Assembly: GCF_000419765.1 (NCBI RefSeq)
Contig: NZ_ATTQ01000015.1
Coordinates: 62,001-126,000 of the forward strand
From: Rhizobium mongolense USDA 1844
Lineage (GTDB): Bacteria > Pseudomonadota > Alphaproteobacteria > Rhizobiales > Rhizobiaceae
Length of the DNA stretch: 64,000 bases
Reading direction: 5' to 3'
The notes under the pieces are model-generated. The model worked only from the letters and a program-made list of their open reading frames with translations. It searched no databases and had not been told where the DNA came from. The translations under genes and the position numbers were made by a program. Shown one piece after another: positions 52,391 to 61,729 of the stretch (its first letter is position 1; each line of letters starts with the position of its first letter).

Positions 52391-53467
52391 TTAATTCACT
52401 TGCGTGACGGTGAAGCCCTGCTTGCGCAGAAGTTCGATGACTCCACCGTCGCCTGGCAGATGCAGGGCGCCGACAGCCATGAAGACATTGCCGCTGGCGA
52501 GAATCGGAGCTGCGCGCTCGGCCATTATTTTGTTGCGGTCGAGGATGATGCGCTGCTCGAAGCTGGCGTAATCGCTCTCCTCGTCCTTGCCGTCCGGCGA
52601 AACTGTTTTCAGCATCGGTATGGTCATGCCGATGTCGCCGGAGACATAGAGATCGGTCATTGTTTCCACGAGGTCGTTCATCTTCGAGCCGAGCTCCAGG
52701 GTCTCGATCAGTGACTTCAGATGGAATTCGACCGGAAGTTCGGCCATTGCCTGCAGTTGTTCGGCAAGCGTTTCGAGCCCGCGCACCTGCTTGCCTTCGG
52801 CGGCGGCGTCGGCTGCGATCTTCTGATCGAGGAAGGGGATACCCTTCGCCTTGCGGGAAATCTCGCAGGCGGGGAGCGCGACGGCGCTCGCAATCATCCA
52901 GGGTCGCATGCGCGAAACGGCGGAGAGCGGAATGCCGCGTCGCTTGAGGCCAGCATCGAGACGGGCGTAATCCTCGCGCGACAGGAGTTTTTCGATCGTC
53001 GTCCCATCGGTGAACATGGTGAGATCCGGCCGGGCGAGGAGAGCGGCGGCCGCCTTCTTCTCATTCAGGATCTCATCGGATTCGATGACGATCGTATCGG
53101 CGCCATCACGAGCGGCCTGGGCGTAGAGCGGCAGGTTCAGCACGCGCGGATCAGTAACATGCATGCTGCCAAGCAGCCACGAGGTCTTCAGGCCGGGCAT
53201 TTCGATCTTCCAGAAAATGCCTTTGCCGTTCGGCGTCGCATCCGCTTCCTTGACGACCTCAGCATAGCGGGCAGGATCGTTCTGCTGCAGCTCGGCCATC
53301 AGGTTCTTGCCGGCGCAGGTATCGTCGGCAGCCTGCGCCGAAGACACCGCAAGGAGCACGGCGAAAAGCGCGGCGGCAAGCAGCATATGGAAGGCTGCAA
53401 TCAGCCAGAGCAACATATTGCCAGGTGTCTTAGCGCGCAGACTACGCTGGCCGATGGTGGTCGTCAT
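52391..53467 (-). CDS. TraB/GumN family protein
   Basis: A 358-residue protein with an N-terminal hydrophobic helix (about residues 18-45, ending SAQA) and the TraB/GumN start motif in FWKIEMPGLKTSWLLGSMHVTDPR. The C-terminal part carries the matching MAVGALHLPGDGGVIELLRKQGF. The motif residues are like those of metal-dependent TIKI-type proteases, but the bacterial role is unclear. It is alone, with tails of lpdA and its own stop facing each other across 181 bases. Confidence 0.87.
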   Translation of the reverse strand: MTTTIGQRSLRAKTPGNMLLWLIAAFHMLLAAALFAVLLAVSSAQAADDTCAGKNLMAELQQNDPARYAEVVKEADATPNGKGIFWKIEMPGLKTSWLLGSMHVTDPRVLNLPLYAQAARDGADTIVIESDEILNEKKAAAALLARPDLTMFTDGTTIEKLLSREDYARLDAGLKRRGIPLSAVSRMRPWMIASAVALPACEISRKAKGIPFLDQKIAADAAAEGKQVRGLETLAEQLQAMAELPVEFHLKSLIETLELGSKMNDLVETMTDLYVSGDIGMTIPMLKTVSPDGKDEESDYASFEQRIILDRNKIMAERAAPILASGNVFMAVGALHLPGDGGVIELLRKQGFTVTQVN

Positions 53468-53553
53468 GGTGATGTTCCGGTCACAATGTATGAGAGCTCA
53501 TGCTCTACGCCTTGCATGCGCATATTGCCTTAAGAGAATACGTTAACAAAAGA

Positions 53554-54489
53554 TTACGCCCTCGGATGGGCGCGATCGTAAACTTCCAGCAAACGCGATG
53601 AATCGACGCCGGTATAGACCTGGGTCGTGGACAGGCTTGCGTGACCGAGCAGTTCCTGGATCGTCCTCAGATCGCCGCCGCCAGCCAGCAGATGGGTTGC
53701 AAAGGAATGCCGTAGCGCATGCGGAGTTGCCGTTTCAGGCAATCCGAAGGCGCTGCGCATCCGCTGCATTGTGCGCTGGATGATTGCAGCCTGGAGCTTG
53801 CCGCCGCGAGCGCCGCGGAAGAGTGGTTCTGCTTTTTCCAGACGGTACGGGCAGAGGGAGCGGTATTTCTCAACCGCTTCAAGAACAACGGGCAGCAGCG
53901 GAACCAGGCGCGTCTTGTTGCCCTTGCCGGTGACGCGCAGTGTCGTGGCGCCTGCATGCAAGCTGTCCACAGTCAGGTCAAGTGCCTCGGCAATGCGCAG
54001 ACCGCAGCCATAGAGGAGCGTGAAAACGGCCGCATCGCGCGCAGCGATCCATGGTTCCTCGTGAAGCTGTGCCTCGTCGCTGGCGACATTGATCGCCTGC
54101 TTGTCGGAGAGTGGTTTCGGCAGCGATTTCGGCTGTTTCGGTGAGCGAACGGCTCCTGCTCCGGCGGCGTTCACCAAACCTTTTTTTTCCAGATATCGCA
54201 GCAGCGACCGAAGACCGGCCAGATTGCGGCCAAGCGATCGCGCCCCGGAACCTTCTTTCCGGCGGGCGGCCAGGAAGCCGCGGAAATCGGCCGGGCGAAG
54301 AGATTCAATGTCCTTCAACGTCGCCGGGCCGCCGAGATGGCCGGTCAGGAAGGTGAGGAACTGGCGGCTGTCGCGCTCGTAGGCGTCGAGCGTGTGTCCA
54401 GAAAAGCGCCGCTCGCGCTCGAGATTTTCAAGCCAGGCGCTGCGTTCCGCCATCAGGCGCGGGTCGGCGATAATCAGGAGTTCGTTCAC
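53554..54489 (-). CDS. xerC: Site-specific tyrosine recombinase XerC
   Basis: A 311-residue recombinase. The catalytic residues are in GCGLRIAEAL (Arg I), GKGNKTR (Lys), HALRHSFATHL (His-x-x-Arg), LGHASLSTTQVYTGVD (His and the nucleophile Tyr). The start is the GTG at 54489, which matches homologues (NELLIIADPRL); an open frame reaches a TTG at 54567. With XerD it resolves chromosome dimers at dif. No dif site is visible here. Confidence 0.93.
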   Translation of the reverse strand: MNELLIIADPRLMAERSAWLENLERERRFSGHTLDAYERDSRQFLTFLTGHLGGPATLKDIESLRPADFRGFLAARRKEGSGARSLGRNLAGLRSLLRYLEKKGLVNAAGAGAVRSPKQPKSLPKPLSDKQAINVASDEAQLHEEPWIAARDAAVFTLLYGCGLRIAEALDLTVDSLHAGATTLRVTGKGNKTRLVPLLPVVLEAVEKYRSLCPYRLEKAEPLFRGARGGKLQAAIIQRTMQRMRSAFGLPETATPHALRHSFATHLLAGGGDLRTIQELLGHASLSTTQVYTGVDSSRLLEVYDRAHPRA

Positions 54490-54630
54490 TGGCGCGGGCC
54501 TTGATTTTGTTCTTGCCTTTGCCAAGTTTGAAGGAGGGACCGTTAGGGAATTGCTAATATCGGCCAAGCTCTTGTCATGCTTCCATCATAATAGGTTGCG
54601 ATAGCTGTTCCGAACGAAACAGGACTTTGC

Positions 54631-55578
54631 ATGGCACGGCGCCAATCCACGACGGCTTTCGGACAGCTCGCGGAAGCGATCGCTCTGGTTTCCCACGGCA
54701 ACCCCGGACACATCGTTGATACCCTGATCGCCGAGCGCGGCCAGCGCATCGTCCGTCACCCGCTTTGGCCGGTGATGCGGCCCTTTCTGTATGCGCTTTT
54801 GCGCTATAACAAGGCGATTCAGTTCGCCAACGACGTAGCGAACATGCCGGGCTTCCAGTGCTTCGAATATATGAGCAACCTGCTGACGCTGGATATCGCG
54901 GTCAGAAATGCCGAGCGCATCCCTGCTTCCGGCGGCTTCATTCTCGTCAGCAATCATCCGACCGGCATTGCTGATGGTGTTGCAGTTTTCGACCTCCTGA
55001 AGAACCGCCGCCCGGACATGATGTTCTTTGCCAACCGGGACGCGGTGCGCGTCAATCCGCGTTTTGCGGAAATGGTCATCCCGGTGGAATGGCGGGACGA
55101 ATACAAGACGAAACTCAAGACCCGTGAGACGCTGCAGCTTACGAACCACGCCGTGAAGGAAGGAAAGGCAACTGTATTGTTTCCCTCGGGCCGCATCGCC
55201 TATTGGGCGAACGGCCGGCTGAATGAAAGGCCGTGGAAAAACTCTGCCGTCGGCCTTGCCCGCAAATACAATCTGCCGATCTTGCCCGTGCACATGACCG
55301 CGCGCAACTCCGGTCTTTTCTACTGGTTTGCAAAGTGGTCGACCGAACTGCGCGACATGACGGTGTTTCACGAACTTCTCAACAAGCGCGGCGATCGTTT
55401 TGATTTCATCATCGGCAATCTCGTCCCAGTGGGGCATCTGGACGGCGACATAAACGAAGTGACCAAGGCGCTTGAAAAACACACGCTACATGATCTGCGT
55501 GCGGACGGCGATGCACGGTTCCTGCCGCTTATGCAGCCGCCCGCACCGGAGATAGTGGCGGCCCATTCATTTCGTTGA
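54631..55578 (+). CDS. PlsC-like lysophospholipid acyltransferase family protein
   Basis: A 315-residue acyltransferase. The acyl-transfer motif is NHPTGIADG near residue 108, where His and Asp are separated by five residues, not four as in most PlsC members. VLFPSGRIAYW (near 190) and NLPILPVHMTARNS (near 222) fit the later family blocks. The substrate could be a lysophospholipid or an ornithine-lipid precursor; the sequence does not say. It is divergent from xerC. Confidence 0.82.
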   Translation: MARRQSTTAFGQLAEAIALVSHGNPGHIVDTLIAERGQRIVRHPLWPVMRPFLYALLRYNKAIQFANDVANMPGFQCFEYMSNLLTLDIAVRNAERIPASGGFILVSNHPTGIADGVAVFDLLKNRRPDMMFFANRDAVRVNPRFAEMVIPVEWRDEYKTKLKTRETLQLTNHAVKEGKATVLFPSGRIAYWANGRLNERPWKNSAVGLARKYNLPILPVHMTARNSGLFYWFAKWSTELRDMTVFHELLNKRGDRFDFIIGNLVPVGHLDGDINEVTKALEKHTLHDLRADGDARFLPLMQPPAPEIVAAHSFR

Positions 55579-55756
55579 GCCGATAGGTTAAAGCGAGGCA
55601 TGCTGCTCCGCTCGATGTTCGCCCACAACGAAAGGTCGCTGCGATCGATCCGCATAAATCTTTCGGGCATCGGTTGACCGGCGTCATCGATGAGGACGAG
55701 TAGGCGATGGTCTCGCAGGTTTTCTTTTTGCTTTATAGCGGGCATGGTCACGCCCG

Positions 55757-57973
55757 ATGAGAACAGATTCGTCCGACCTCTTTGGCGCGTTATTCGAGGC
55801 ACCGGCCGGAACCCGCACGGTTCCGGTTCTCGTGCCCATGCCTGCACCGAAACCCTATTCCTATTCCGTGCCGGATGGCATGGCGGTCGAGCCGGGCTCG
55901 GTCGTGCAGGTGCCGCTCGGCCCCAGACAGGTGATCGGCGTTGTCTGGGACGGCGGTGAAGATGGCGTCGATCCGAGGAAGCTTAGACCGATCACGCATG
56001 TCTTCGATTGCCCGCCGCTTTCCAAGGAAATGCGGGAGTTCATCGACTGGGTGGCTGCATACACGCTATCGCCGCCCGGTCTTGTTGCCCGCATGGCGCT
56101 TCGTGCACCGAATGCCTTCGAACCGGAGCCGATGGCGGAAGGATTGCGCTTCGTCGGCGGCGAGCCGGAGCGGATGACCCCCGCGCGTGCCCGAGTGCTC
56201 GATACGGCATCGGACGGTATCTCGTGGACACGGACCGGACTTGCACATGCCGCCGGTGTTTCCACGAGCGTTGTCGATGGCCTCATCTGCCAAGGGCTTT
56301 TCGAGACAATTTTCCTGCCTCCGCCTCCGGTCGTGGCAAAACCCGATCCGGACTTTGCGCCTTCGCGGCTAAAGGGGCCGCAGAAGGATGCCGCCGAAGA
56401 GATTTTGAGCGAAGTCAGAAAAGGTGAGTTTGCCGTTTCGCTGATCGATGGCGTGACGGGATCCGGCAAGACCGAGGTCTATTTCGAGGCGATCGCCGAG
56501 ACGCTTCGCCGCGGCAAGCAGGTGCTGATCCTGCTGCCGGAAATCGCGCTCACCGCAAGTTTCCTGGAGCGCTTTCAGGACCGGTTCGGCGCAAAGCCGG
56601 CCGAATGGCATTCCGATCTCGCGCCGCGCATGCGCGAGAAGGTCTGGCGGCAGGCGGTGACCGGCGAGGTTCGCGTGGTTGCCGGCGCCCGCTCGGCATT
56701 GTTTCTGCCGTTCGAAGACCTGGGGCTCATCATCATCGATGAGGAGCACGATCCTGCCTACAAGCAGGAAGACCGCGTCTATTACAATGCCCGCGACATG
56801 GCAGTCGTCCGCGGGCGCATCGGCAATTTCCCGGTTGTTCTCGTGTCGGCGACGCCTTCCGTCGAAAGCCAGGTGAACGGTCAGAACGGACGCTACAGCA
56901 CCATCCATCTGCCGACACGCTTCGGCGACGCGGCGCTGCCCGATCTGCATCTCGTCGATATGCGGCGGCACGCGCCGAAAAGGGAAGGTTTTCTCTCGCC
57001 GGTCTTGATCCGGGCGATCGGAAAGACGGTCGAAAAGGGCGAGCAGGCGCTGCTCTTTCTCAATCGCCGCGGCTACGCACCGCTGACGCTCTGCCGTGTC
57101 TGCGGCCACCGCTTCCAGTGCCCGCAATGTTCGAGCTGGCTCGTCGAGCACCGTTTTCGCAGCCAGCTGCAGTGCCATCAATGCGGCCATACGGAGCGGA
57201 CGCCGGAGGCTTGTCCGGAATGCGGAACGCTCGATCACCTCGTTGCCTGTGGGCCGGGCGTCGAGCGCATCGCGGAAGAAGTTGAGCGTCATTTCCCCGA
57301 CGCGCGGACGATCGTGTTATCCTCCGATATTATGGGCGGCGTCAAACGCCTGCGGCTGGAACTCGAGGCCATCGCCAAGGGCGAAGCGGATATCGTCATC
57401 GGCACGCAGCTCGTCGCCAAGGGGCATAACTTTCCGTTGATGACACTGGTCGGCATCGTCGATGCGGATCTCGGGCTCGCCAACGGCGATCCGCGCGCGG
57501 CAGAAAGAACATTCCAGCTTCTTTCACAGGTGACGGGCCGGGCAGGGCGGACGGGTTTGAAGAGCCATGGCCTGCTGCAGACCTACCAGCCGCAGCATCC
57601 CGTCATGCAGGCGATCGTTTCAGGCGACGCGAGCGCGTTTTACGAGCGGGAAATCGCCGAGCGCGAGAGGGCAAGTTTGCCGCCTTTCGGACGCCTTGCG
57701 TCGATTATCGTCTCGGCCGAAACGCGCCACGACGCGGAAAACCATGCCCGCGGCATGCGGAGCGCGGCGCCGCAGGTTTCCGGCATTTCCATTCTCGGCC
57801 CTGCCGAAGCACCGCTGGCGCTGGTGCGCGGCCGCTACCGTTTCCGGCTCCTCGTACACGGGCGGCGGAGTTCCGACATGCAGGCATTTCTGCGCAGTAT
57901 GCTTGCGCAGGCGCCGAAAGAGCGTGGCTCGGTGCACGTCCAGCTCGATATCGACCCGCAAAGCTTCCTGTAG
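55757..57973 (+). CDS. priA: Primosomal protein N' (replication restart helicase)
   Basis: A 738-residue superfamily 2 helicase. Walker A GVTGSGKTEVYFEAI near residue 237, DEEHD in IIDEEHDPAYKQED, and the four zinc CxxC knots between LCRVCGHRFQCPQC and CPECGTLDHL are visible. It reloads the replication fork at stalled sites. The ATG at 55757 gives MRTDSSDLFGALFEAPAG. Between the acyltransferase gene and priA are 178 bases with no clear gene. Confidence 0.96.
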   Translation: MRTDSSDLFGALFEAPAGTRTVPVLVPMPAPKPYSYSVPDGMAVEPGSVVQVPLGPRQVIGVVWDGGEDGVDPRKLRPITHVFDCPPLSKEMREFIDWVAAYTLSPPGLVARMALRAPNAFEPEPMAEGLRFVGGEPERMTPARARVLDTASDGISWTRTGLAHAAGVSTSVVDGLICQGLFETIFLPPPPVVAKPDPDFAPSRLKGPQKDAAEEILSEVRKGEFAVSLIDGVTGSGKTEVYFEAIAETLRRGKQVLILLPEIALTASFLERFQDRFGAKPAEWHSDLAPRMREKVWRQAVTGEVRVVAGARSALFLPFEDLGLIIIDEEHDPAYKQEDRVYYNARDMAVVRGRIGNFPVVLVSATPSVESQVNGQNGRYSTIHLPTRFGDAALPDLHLVDMRRHAPKREGFLSPVLIRAIGKTVEKGEQALLFLNRRGYAPLTLCRVCGHRFQCPQCSSWLVEHRFRSQLQCHQCGHTERTPEACPECGTLDHLVACGPGVERIAEEVERHFPDARTIVLSSDIMGGVKRLRLELEAIAKGEADIVIGTQLVAKGHNFPLMTLVGIVDADLGLANGDPRAAERTFQLLSQVTGRAGRTGLKSHGLLQTYQPQHPVMQAIVSGDASAFYEREIAERERASLPPFGRLASIIVSAETRHDAENHARGMRSAAPQVSGISILGPAEAPLALVRGRYRFRLLVHGRRSSDMQAFLRSMLAQAPKERGSVHVQLDIDPQSFL

Positions 57974-58055
57974 ATCGGCGATTGACAGCCGTTTTCCACC
58001 CGGCGCAATCATGCCATAAGGGGCAGGCATTCGCAGCGTGATTTGGGGTTGATCC

Positions 58056-58445
58056 ATGGAGTTTTATTTTCCCGAGACCTTTGGCGAGCAGCTCGCGTTC
58101 TGCTCGGCGGCGTTCACGGCTCTTGCGGGTCTCGTCATCATGTTCGCGCCCGGATATGCGATGCAGCTCTTCGGCCTTCAGCCGCGTGGAGAGCGACGGG
58201 ATGGTTTCGCCGAGCAACGCTCCGCAGGCGGTTTCTATCTCGGATTTGGACTGGCGGCGATCATGCTGGCGCAGGACTTCATCTACATGGCGCTCGGGGC
58301 GGCATTTGCGATGGCGGCTTTCGCCCGGATCGTTTCGCTTCTTTCCGATAAGGGGAGCACGATACTCAACTATTTACTTCTGGTTGTGCAGGCCGTTCTA
58401 GCGGCACTCCCGCTGGCCTATTCTTTGGGCTTCTTCGCAACCTAG
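58056..58445 (+). CDS. Small membrane protein, DUF4345-like
   Basis: A 129-residue protein with four predicted membrane helices (about residues 12-38, 55-75, 76-98, 103-127) and a short loop MQLFGLQPRGERRDG between the first two. It resembles DUF4345 / unnamed rhizobial membrane proteins. The function is unknown. It lies 82 bases after priA and before the atp cluster; nothing links it to ATP synthase. Confidence 0.7.
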   Translation: MEFYFPETFGEQLAFCSAAFTALAGLVIMFAPGYAMQLFGLQPRGERRDGFAEQRSAGGFYLGFGLAAIMLAQDFIYMALGAAFAMAAFARIVSLLSDKGSTILNYLLLVVQAVLAALPLAYSLGFFAT

Positions 58446-58593
58446 ATTACAGCGCCGCGAGCCGCTCGCTCGCCGGGCTTTGCGCCATTTCACGATTTTG
58501 CCGATAGAAAAGCATTCGAAAGGCATATTCGGGCATTACGCGTGTTGCGAGTCCCGACATCCTATGTTAGACGGACCCCGAATTTCGGAAGAA

Positions 58594-58611
58594 GCAAGAG
58601 GCTTCTCTTGC
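58594..58611 (+). promoter_or_regulatory. Hairpin in the leader region of the atp operon
   Basis: GCAAGAG-GCTT-CTCTTGC, a perfect 7-bp stem and four-base loop, 88 bases before the atpH start. No U-run follows. It may shape the 5' end of the atp message or end an upstream transcript. Confidence 0.35.
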
Positions 58612-58699
58612 GATTTCTGGGGGAAATCAAAACGAATTCAAGAGCATAGGTCAGGCGCCCGCCAAAGGCCGGATTCTTGGGTTGAAATCAGGGAAATTT

Positions 58700-59266
58700 G
58701 TGCCCGTGGCAGACACGTCCCAGCTTGCTTCTGGTGTTGCAGAGCGATATGCGTCCTCGCTGTTCGAACTGGCTCTTGAAGAAGGCGCCGTCGAGAGCGT
58801 CACTGCAGATCTCAATCGTTTCCAGGCGATGCTGGACGAGAGCGACGACCTGAAGCGCTTCGTCGCAAGCCCGGTATTCTCCGCAGATGATCAGCTCAAG
58901 GCGGTCGCTGCAATCAGCGAGAGGGCCGGCATGAGCGGCTTCTTTGCTAATTTCCTGAAGGTTGTGGCGCGTAACCGCCGCCTCTTTGCCCTTCCGGGCA
59001 TGATCAAAGCCTTCCGCATCATTGCTGCTCGCCAGCGTGGCGAAATTTCTGCCGAGGTCACCTCGGCCCATGCGCTGACCGCAGCGCAGGAAACCGAATT
59101 GAAGGCGGCGCTGAAGGGCGTCACCGGCAAAGACGTGACGATTGCCGTCACGGTTGATCCGTCAATTCTTGGTGGTCTGATCGTGAAGGTCGGGTCCCGT
59201 CAGATTGATACGTCGCTTCGTACCAAACTTTCTACCCTCAAGCTTGCATTGAAAGAGGTTGGCTGA
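58700..59266 (+). CDS. atpH: F1-ATP synthase delta subunit
   Basis: A 188-residue protein, the usual rhizobial length. A GTG start at 58700 follows AGGGA and gives VPVADTSQLASGVAERYASS; homologues start MPVADTSQ. The SILGGLIVKVGSRQIDTSLRTKL end is typical. It joins the F1 head to the peripheral stalk. The stop overlaps the atpA start (TGATG). Confidence 0.94.
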   Translation: MPVADTSQLASGVAERYASSLFELALEEGAVESVTADLNRFQAMLDESDDLKRFVASPVFSADDQLKAVAAISERAGMSGFFANFLKVVARNRRLFALPGMIKAFRIIAARQRGEISAEVTSAHALTAAQETELKAALKGVTGKDVTIAVTVDPSILGGLIVKVGSRQIDTSLRTKLSTLKLALKEVG

Positions 59267-60795
59267 TGGATATCCGCGCCGCGGAAATTTCCGCAATTCT
59301 CAAAGATCAAATTAAAAATTTCGGCAAAGAGGCGGAAGTCTCGGAAGTCGGCCAGGTGCTTTCTGTCGGTGACGGTATTGCTCGCGTTTACGGTCTGGAC
59401 AACGTTCAGGCGGGTGAAATGGTCGAGTTCCCCGGCGGCATCCGCGGCATGGCGCTGAACCTCGAGTCCGATAACGTCGGTGTCGTTATCTTCGGCTCCG
59501 ACCGCGACATCAAGGAGGGCGACACCGTCAAGCGGACCGGTGCCATCGTTGACGTTCCGGTCGGCCCGGAACTGCTCGGTCGCGTCGTTGACGCTCTCGG
59601 CAATCCGATCGACGGCAAGGGCCCGATCAACGCGACGCGCCGTGCGCGTGTCGACGTCAAGGCTCCCGGCATCATCCCGCGCAAGTCGGTTCATGAGCCG
59701 ATGTCGACCGGCCTCAAGGCTATCGACGCTCTCATCCCCGTCGGCCGCGGCCAGCGCGAGCTTGTCATCGGCGACCGCCAGACCGGCAAGACCGCGATCC
59801 TTCTCGACACGATCCTGAACCAGAAGGCCATTCACGATTCCGGCCCGGAAGCTGAAAAGCTTTTCTGCGTCTACGTCGCCGTCGGCCAGAAGCGTTCCAC
59901 GGTTGCGCAGTTCGTCAAGGTTCTCGAAGAACGCGGCGCCCTGAAATATTCGATCATCGTCGCCGCGACGGCTTCCGATCCCGCGCCGATGCAGTTCCTG
60001 GCTCCGTTTGCCGGCTGCGCCATGGGCGAATATTTCCGCGACAACGGCCAGCATGCGCTGATCGGTTACGACGACCTGTCCAAGCAGGCTGTTTCCTACC
60101 GTCAGATGTCGCTGCTGCTGCGCCGCCCGCCGGGCCGCGAAGCCTATCCGGGCGACGTCTTCTACCTGCATTCGCGTCTCCTCGAGCGCGCTGCAAAGAT
60201 GAGCGACGCAATGGGCGCCGGTTCGCTGACCGCTCTGCCGGTCATCGAAACGCAGGGCAACGACGTTTCGGCTTTCATTCCGACCAACGTGATCTCGATC
60301 ACCGACGGCCAGATCTTCCTCGAAACCGACCTGTTCTATCAGGGCATCCGTCCGGCTGTTAACGTTGGTCTGTCGGTTTCGCGTGTCGGCTCGTCCGCAC
60401 AGATCAAGGCGATGAAGCAGGTTGCAGGCTCGATCAAGGGTGAACTCGCCCAGTATCGCGAGATGGCCGCCTTCGCCCAGTTCGGTTCGGACCTTGACGC
60501 TGCGACGCAGCGCCTGCTGAACCGCGGTGCCCGCCTGACCGAACTCCTGAAGCAGCCGCAGTTCTCGCCGCTGAAGGTGGAAGAGCAAGTCGCGGTCATC
60601 TTCGCAGGTGTCAACGGCTACCTGGACAAGATCGCTGTCGCTCAGATCGGCAAGTTCGAGCAGGCATTGCTCTCGTACCTGCGCTCGGAAGGCTCGGCCA
60701 TCCTCGACACGATCCGCACGGAAAAGGCAATCAGCGACGATACCAAGGGCAAGCTTGTGGCTGCTCTCGATACCTTCGCGAAGTCTTTCGCCTGA
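59266..60795 (+). CDS. atpA: F1-ATP synthase alpha subunit
   Basis: A 509-residue protein with Walker A GDRQTGKTA (near residue 170), the arginine finger near VGSSAQIKAMKQV, and the usual start MDIRAAEISAILKDQIKNFG. It forms the F1 hexamer with AtpD. The start overlaps the atpH stop by one base. Confidence 0.98.
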   Translation: MDIRAAEISAILKDQIKNFGKEAEVSEVGQVLSVGDGIARVYGLDNVQAGEMVEFPGGIRGMALNLESDNVGVVIFGSDRDIKEGDTVKRTGAIVDVPVGPELLGRVVDALGNPIDGKGPINATRRARVDVKAPGIIPRKSVHEPMSTGLKAIDALIPVGRGQRELVIGDRQTGKTAILLDTILNQKAIHDSGPEAEKLFCVYVAVGQKRSTVAQFVKVLEERGALKYSIIVAATASDPAPMQFLAPFAGCAMGEYFRDNGQHALIGYDDLSKQAVSYRQMSLLLRRPPGREAYPGDVFYLHSRLLERAAKMSDAMGAGSLTALPVIETQGNDVSAFIPTNVISITDGQIFLETDLFYQGIRPAVNVGLSVSRVGSSAQIKAMKQVAGSIKGELAQYREMAAFAQFGSDLDAATQRLLNRGARLTELLKQPQFSPLKVEEQVAVIFAGVNGYLDKIAVAQIGKFEQALLSYLRSEGSAILDTIRTEKAISDDTKGKLVAALDTFAKSFA

Positions 60796-60821
60796 TCGCA
60801 CCTAATTAGGACGGAAAACGG

Positions 60822-61706
60822 ATGCCTTCACTTAAGGATCTGAAAAACCGGATCGCCTCCGTCAAGGCGACGCAGAAGATCACCAAGGCGATGAAAATGG
60901 TCGCCGCGGCGAAGCTTCGGCGTGCGCAGGAGGCGGCCGAGGCCGCCCGGCCCTATTCGGAGCGCATGGCGGCTGTTCTTTCGAACATCTCCAAAGCGAT
61001 GACGGATGGGGATAGCGCACCAGTGCTCATGACGGGTACAGGCAAGGCTCAGGTTCACCTGCTCGTTGTCTGCACCGCCGAGCGTGGCCTCTGCGGCGGC
61101 TTCAATTCACAGATCGCGCGCTTTGCCCGCGACCATGCCCGCAGGCTCATTTCCGAAGGGAAGACCGTCAAGATCTTCACAGTCGGCAAGAAGGGCTATG
61201 ACGTTCTTCGTCGCGAATTTGCTTCGCTCATCGTCGAGCGCAAGGAGCTTCGCGACGTGAAGCGTATCGGCTTCGAGAATGCCGACCAGATCGGCAGGCG
61301 CGTTATCGAGATGTTCGAAGCCGGCGAATTCGACGTTTGCACGCTGTTCTACTCGGAGTTCAAGTCGGTCATCTCGCAGGTTCCGACGGCTCAGCAACTC
61401 ATCCCGGCTTCGGCTCCGGAAGCTGTTGCTGAAGACGTTGTGCATGCAGGTGCCGTCTATGAATACGAGCCGGATCCGGCATCGATCCTGAACGATCTGA
61501 TCCCGCGCAATATTTCGGTCCAGATTTTCCGCGCGCTCCTCGAGAACGTCGCCGGCGAAATGGGCGCGAAGATGAGCGCGATGGATAGTGCGACGCGCAA
61601 CGCTGGTGAGATGATCAACAAGCTGACGCTCAGCTACAACCGGCAGCGTCAGGCTCAGATCACCAAGGAACTCATTGAAATCATTTCGGGCGCGGAAGCG
61701 CTCTGA
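60822..61706 (+). CDS. atpG: F1-ATP synthase gamma subunit
   Basis: A 294-residue rotor subunit with the coiled-coil ends SLKDLKNRIASVKATQKITK and ATRNAGEMINKLTLSYNRQR, and the middle domain LCGGFNSQIA. The rotation of this shaft drives the catalytic sites. It is 26 bases after atpA. Confidence 0.97.
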   Translation: MPSLKDLKNRIASVKATQKITKAMKMVAAAKLRRAQEAAEAARPYSERMAAVLSNISKAMTDGDSAPVLMTGTGKAQVHLLVVCTAERGLCGGFNSQIARFARDHARRLISEGKTVKIFTVGKKGYDVLRREFASLIVERKELRDVKRIGFENADQIGRRVIEMFEAGEFDVCTLFYSEFKSVISQVPTAQQLIPASAPEAVAEDVVHAGAVYEYEPDPASILNDLIPRNISVQIFRALLENVAGEMGAKMSAMDSATRNAGEMINKLTLSYNRQRQAQITKELIEIISGAEAL

Positions 61707-61729
61707 GGTTAGAGAAAGAGGGTATGAAA

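Noticed and set aside
53554..54489. XerC as a sign of an integrated element
   Set aside because: The protein matches housekeeping XerC beside priA, and no attachment site, direct repeat or phage gene is near.
55368..55745. Minus-strand frame over the gap between the acyltransferase gene and priA
   Set aside because: Only about 160 bases lie outside the acyltransferase gene. The gap part reads plausibly (RLLVLIDDAGQPMPERFMRI), but there is no ribosome site, and the rest is antisense to a clear gene. A search would be needed to rescue it.
59200..60801. A 533-codon frame antisense to atpA
   Set aside because: It mirrors atpA codons and has no domain pattern.
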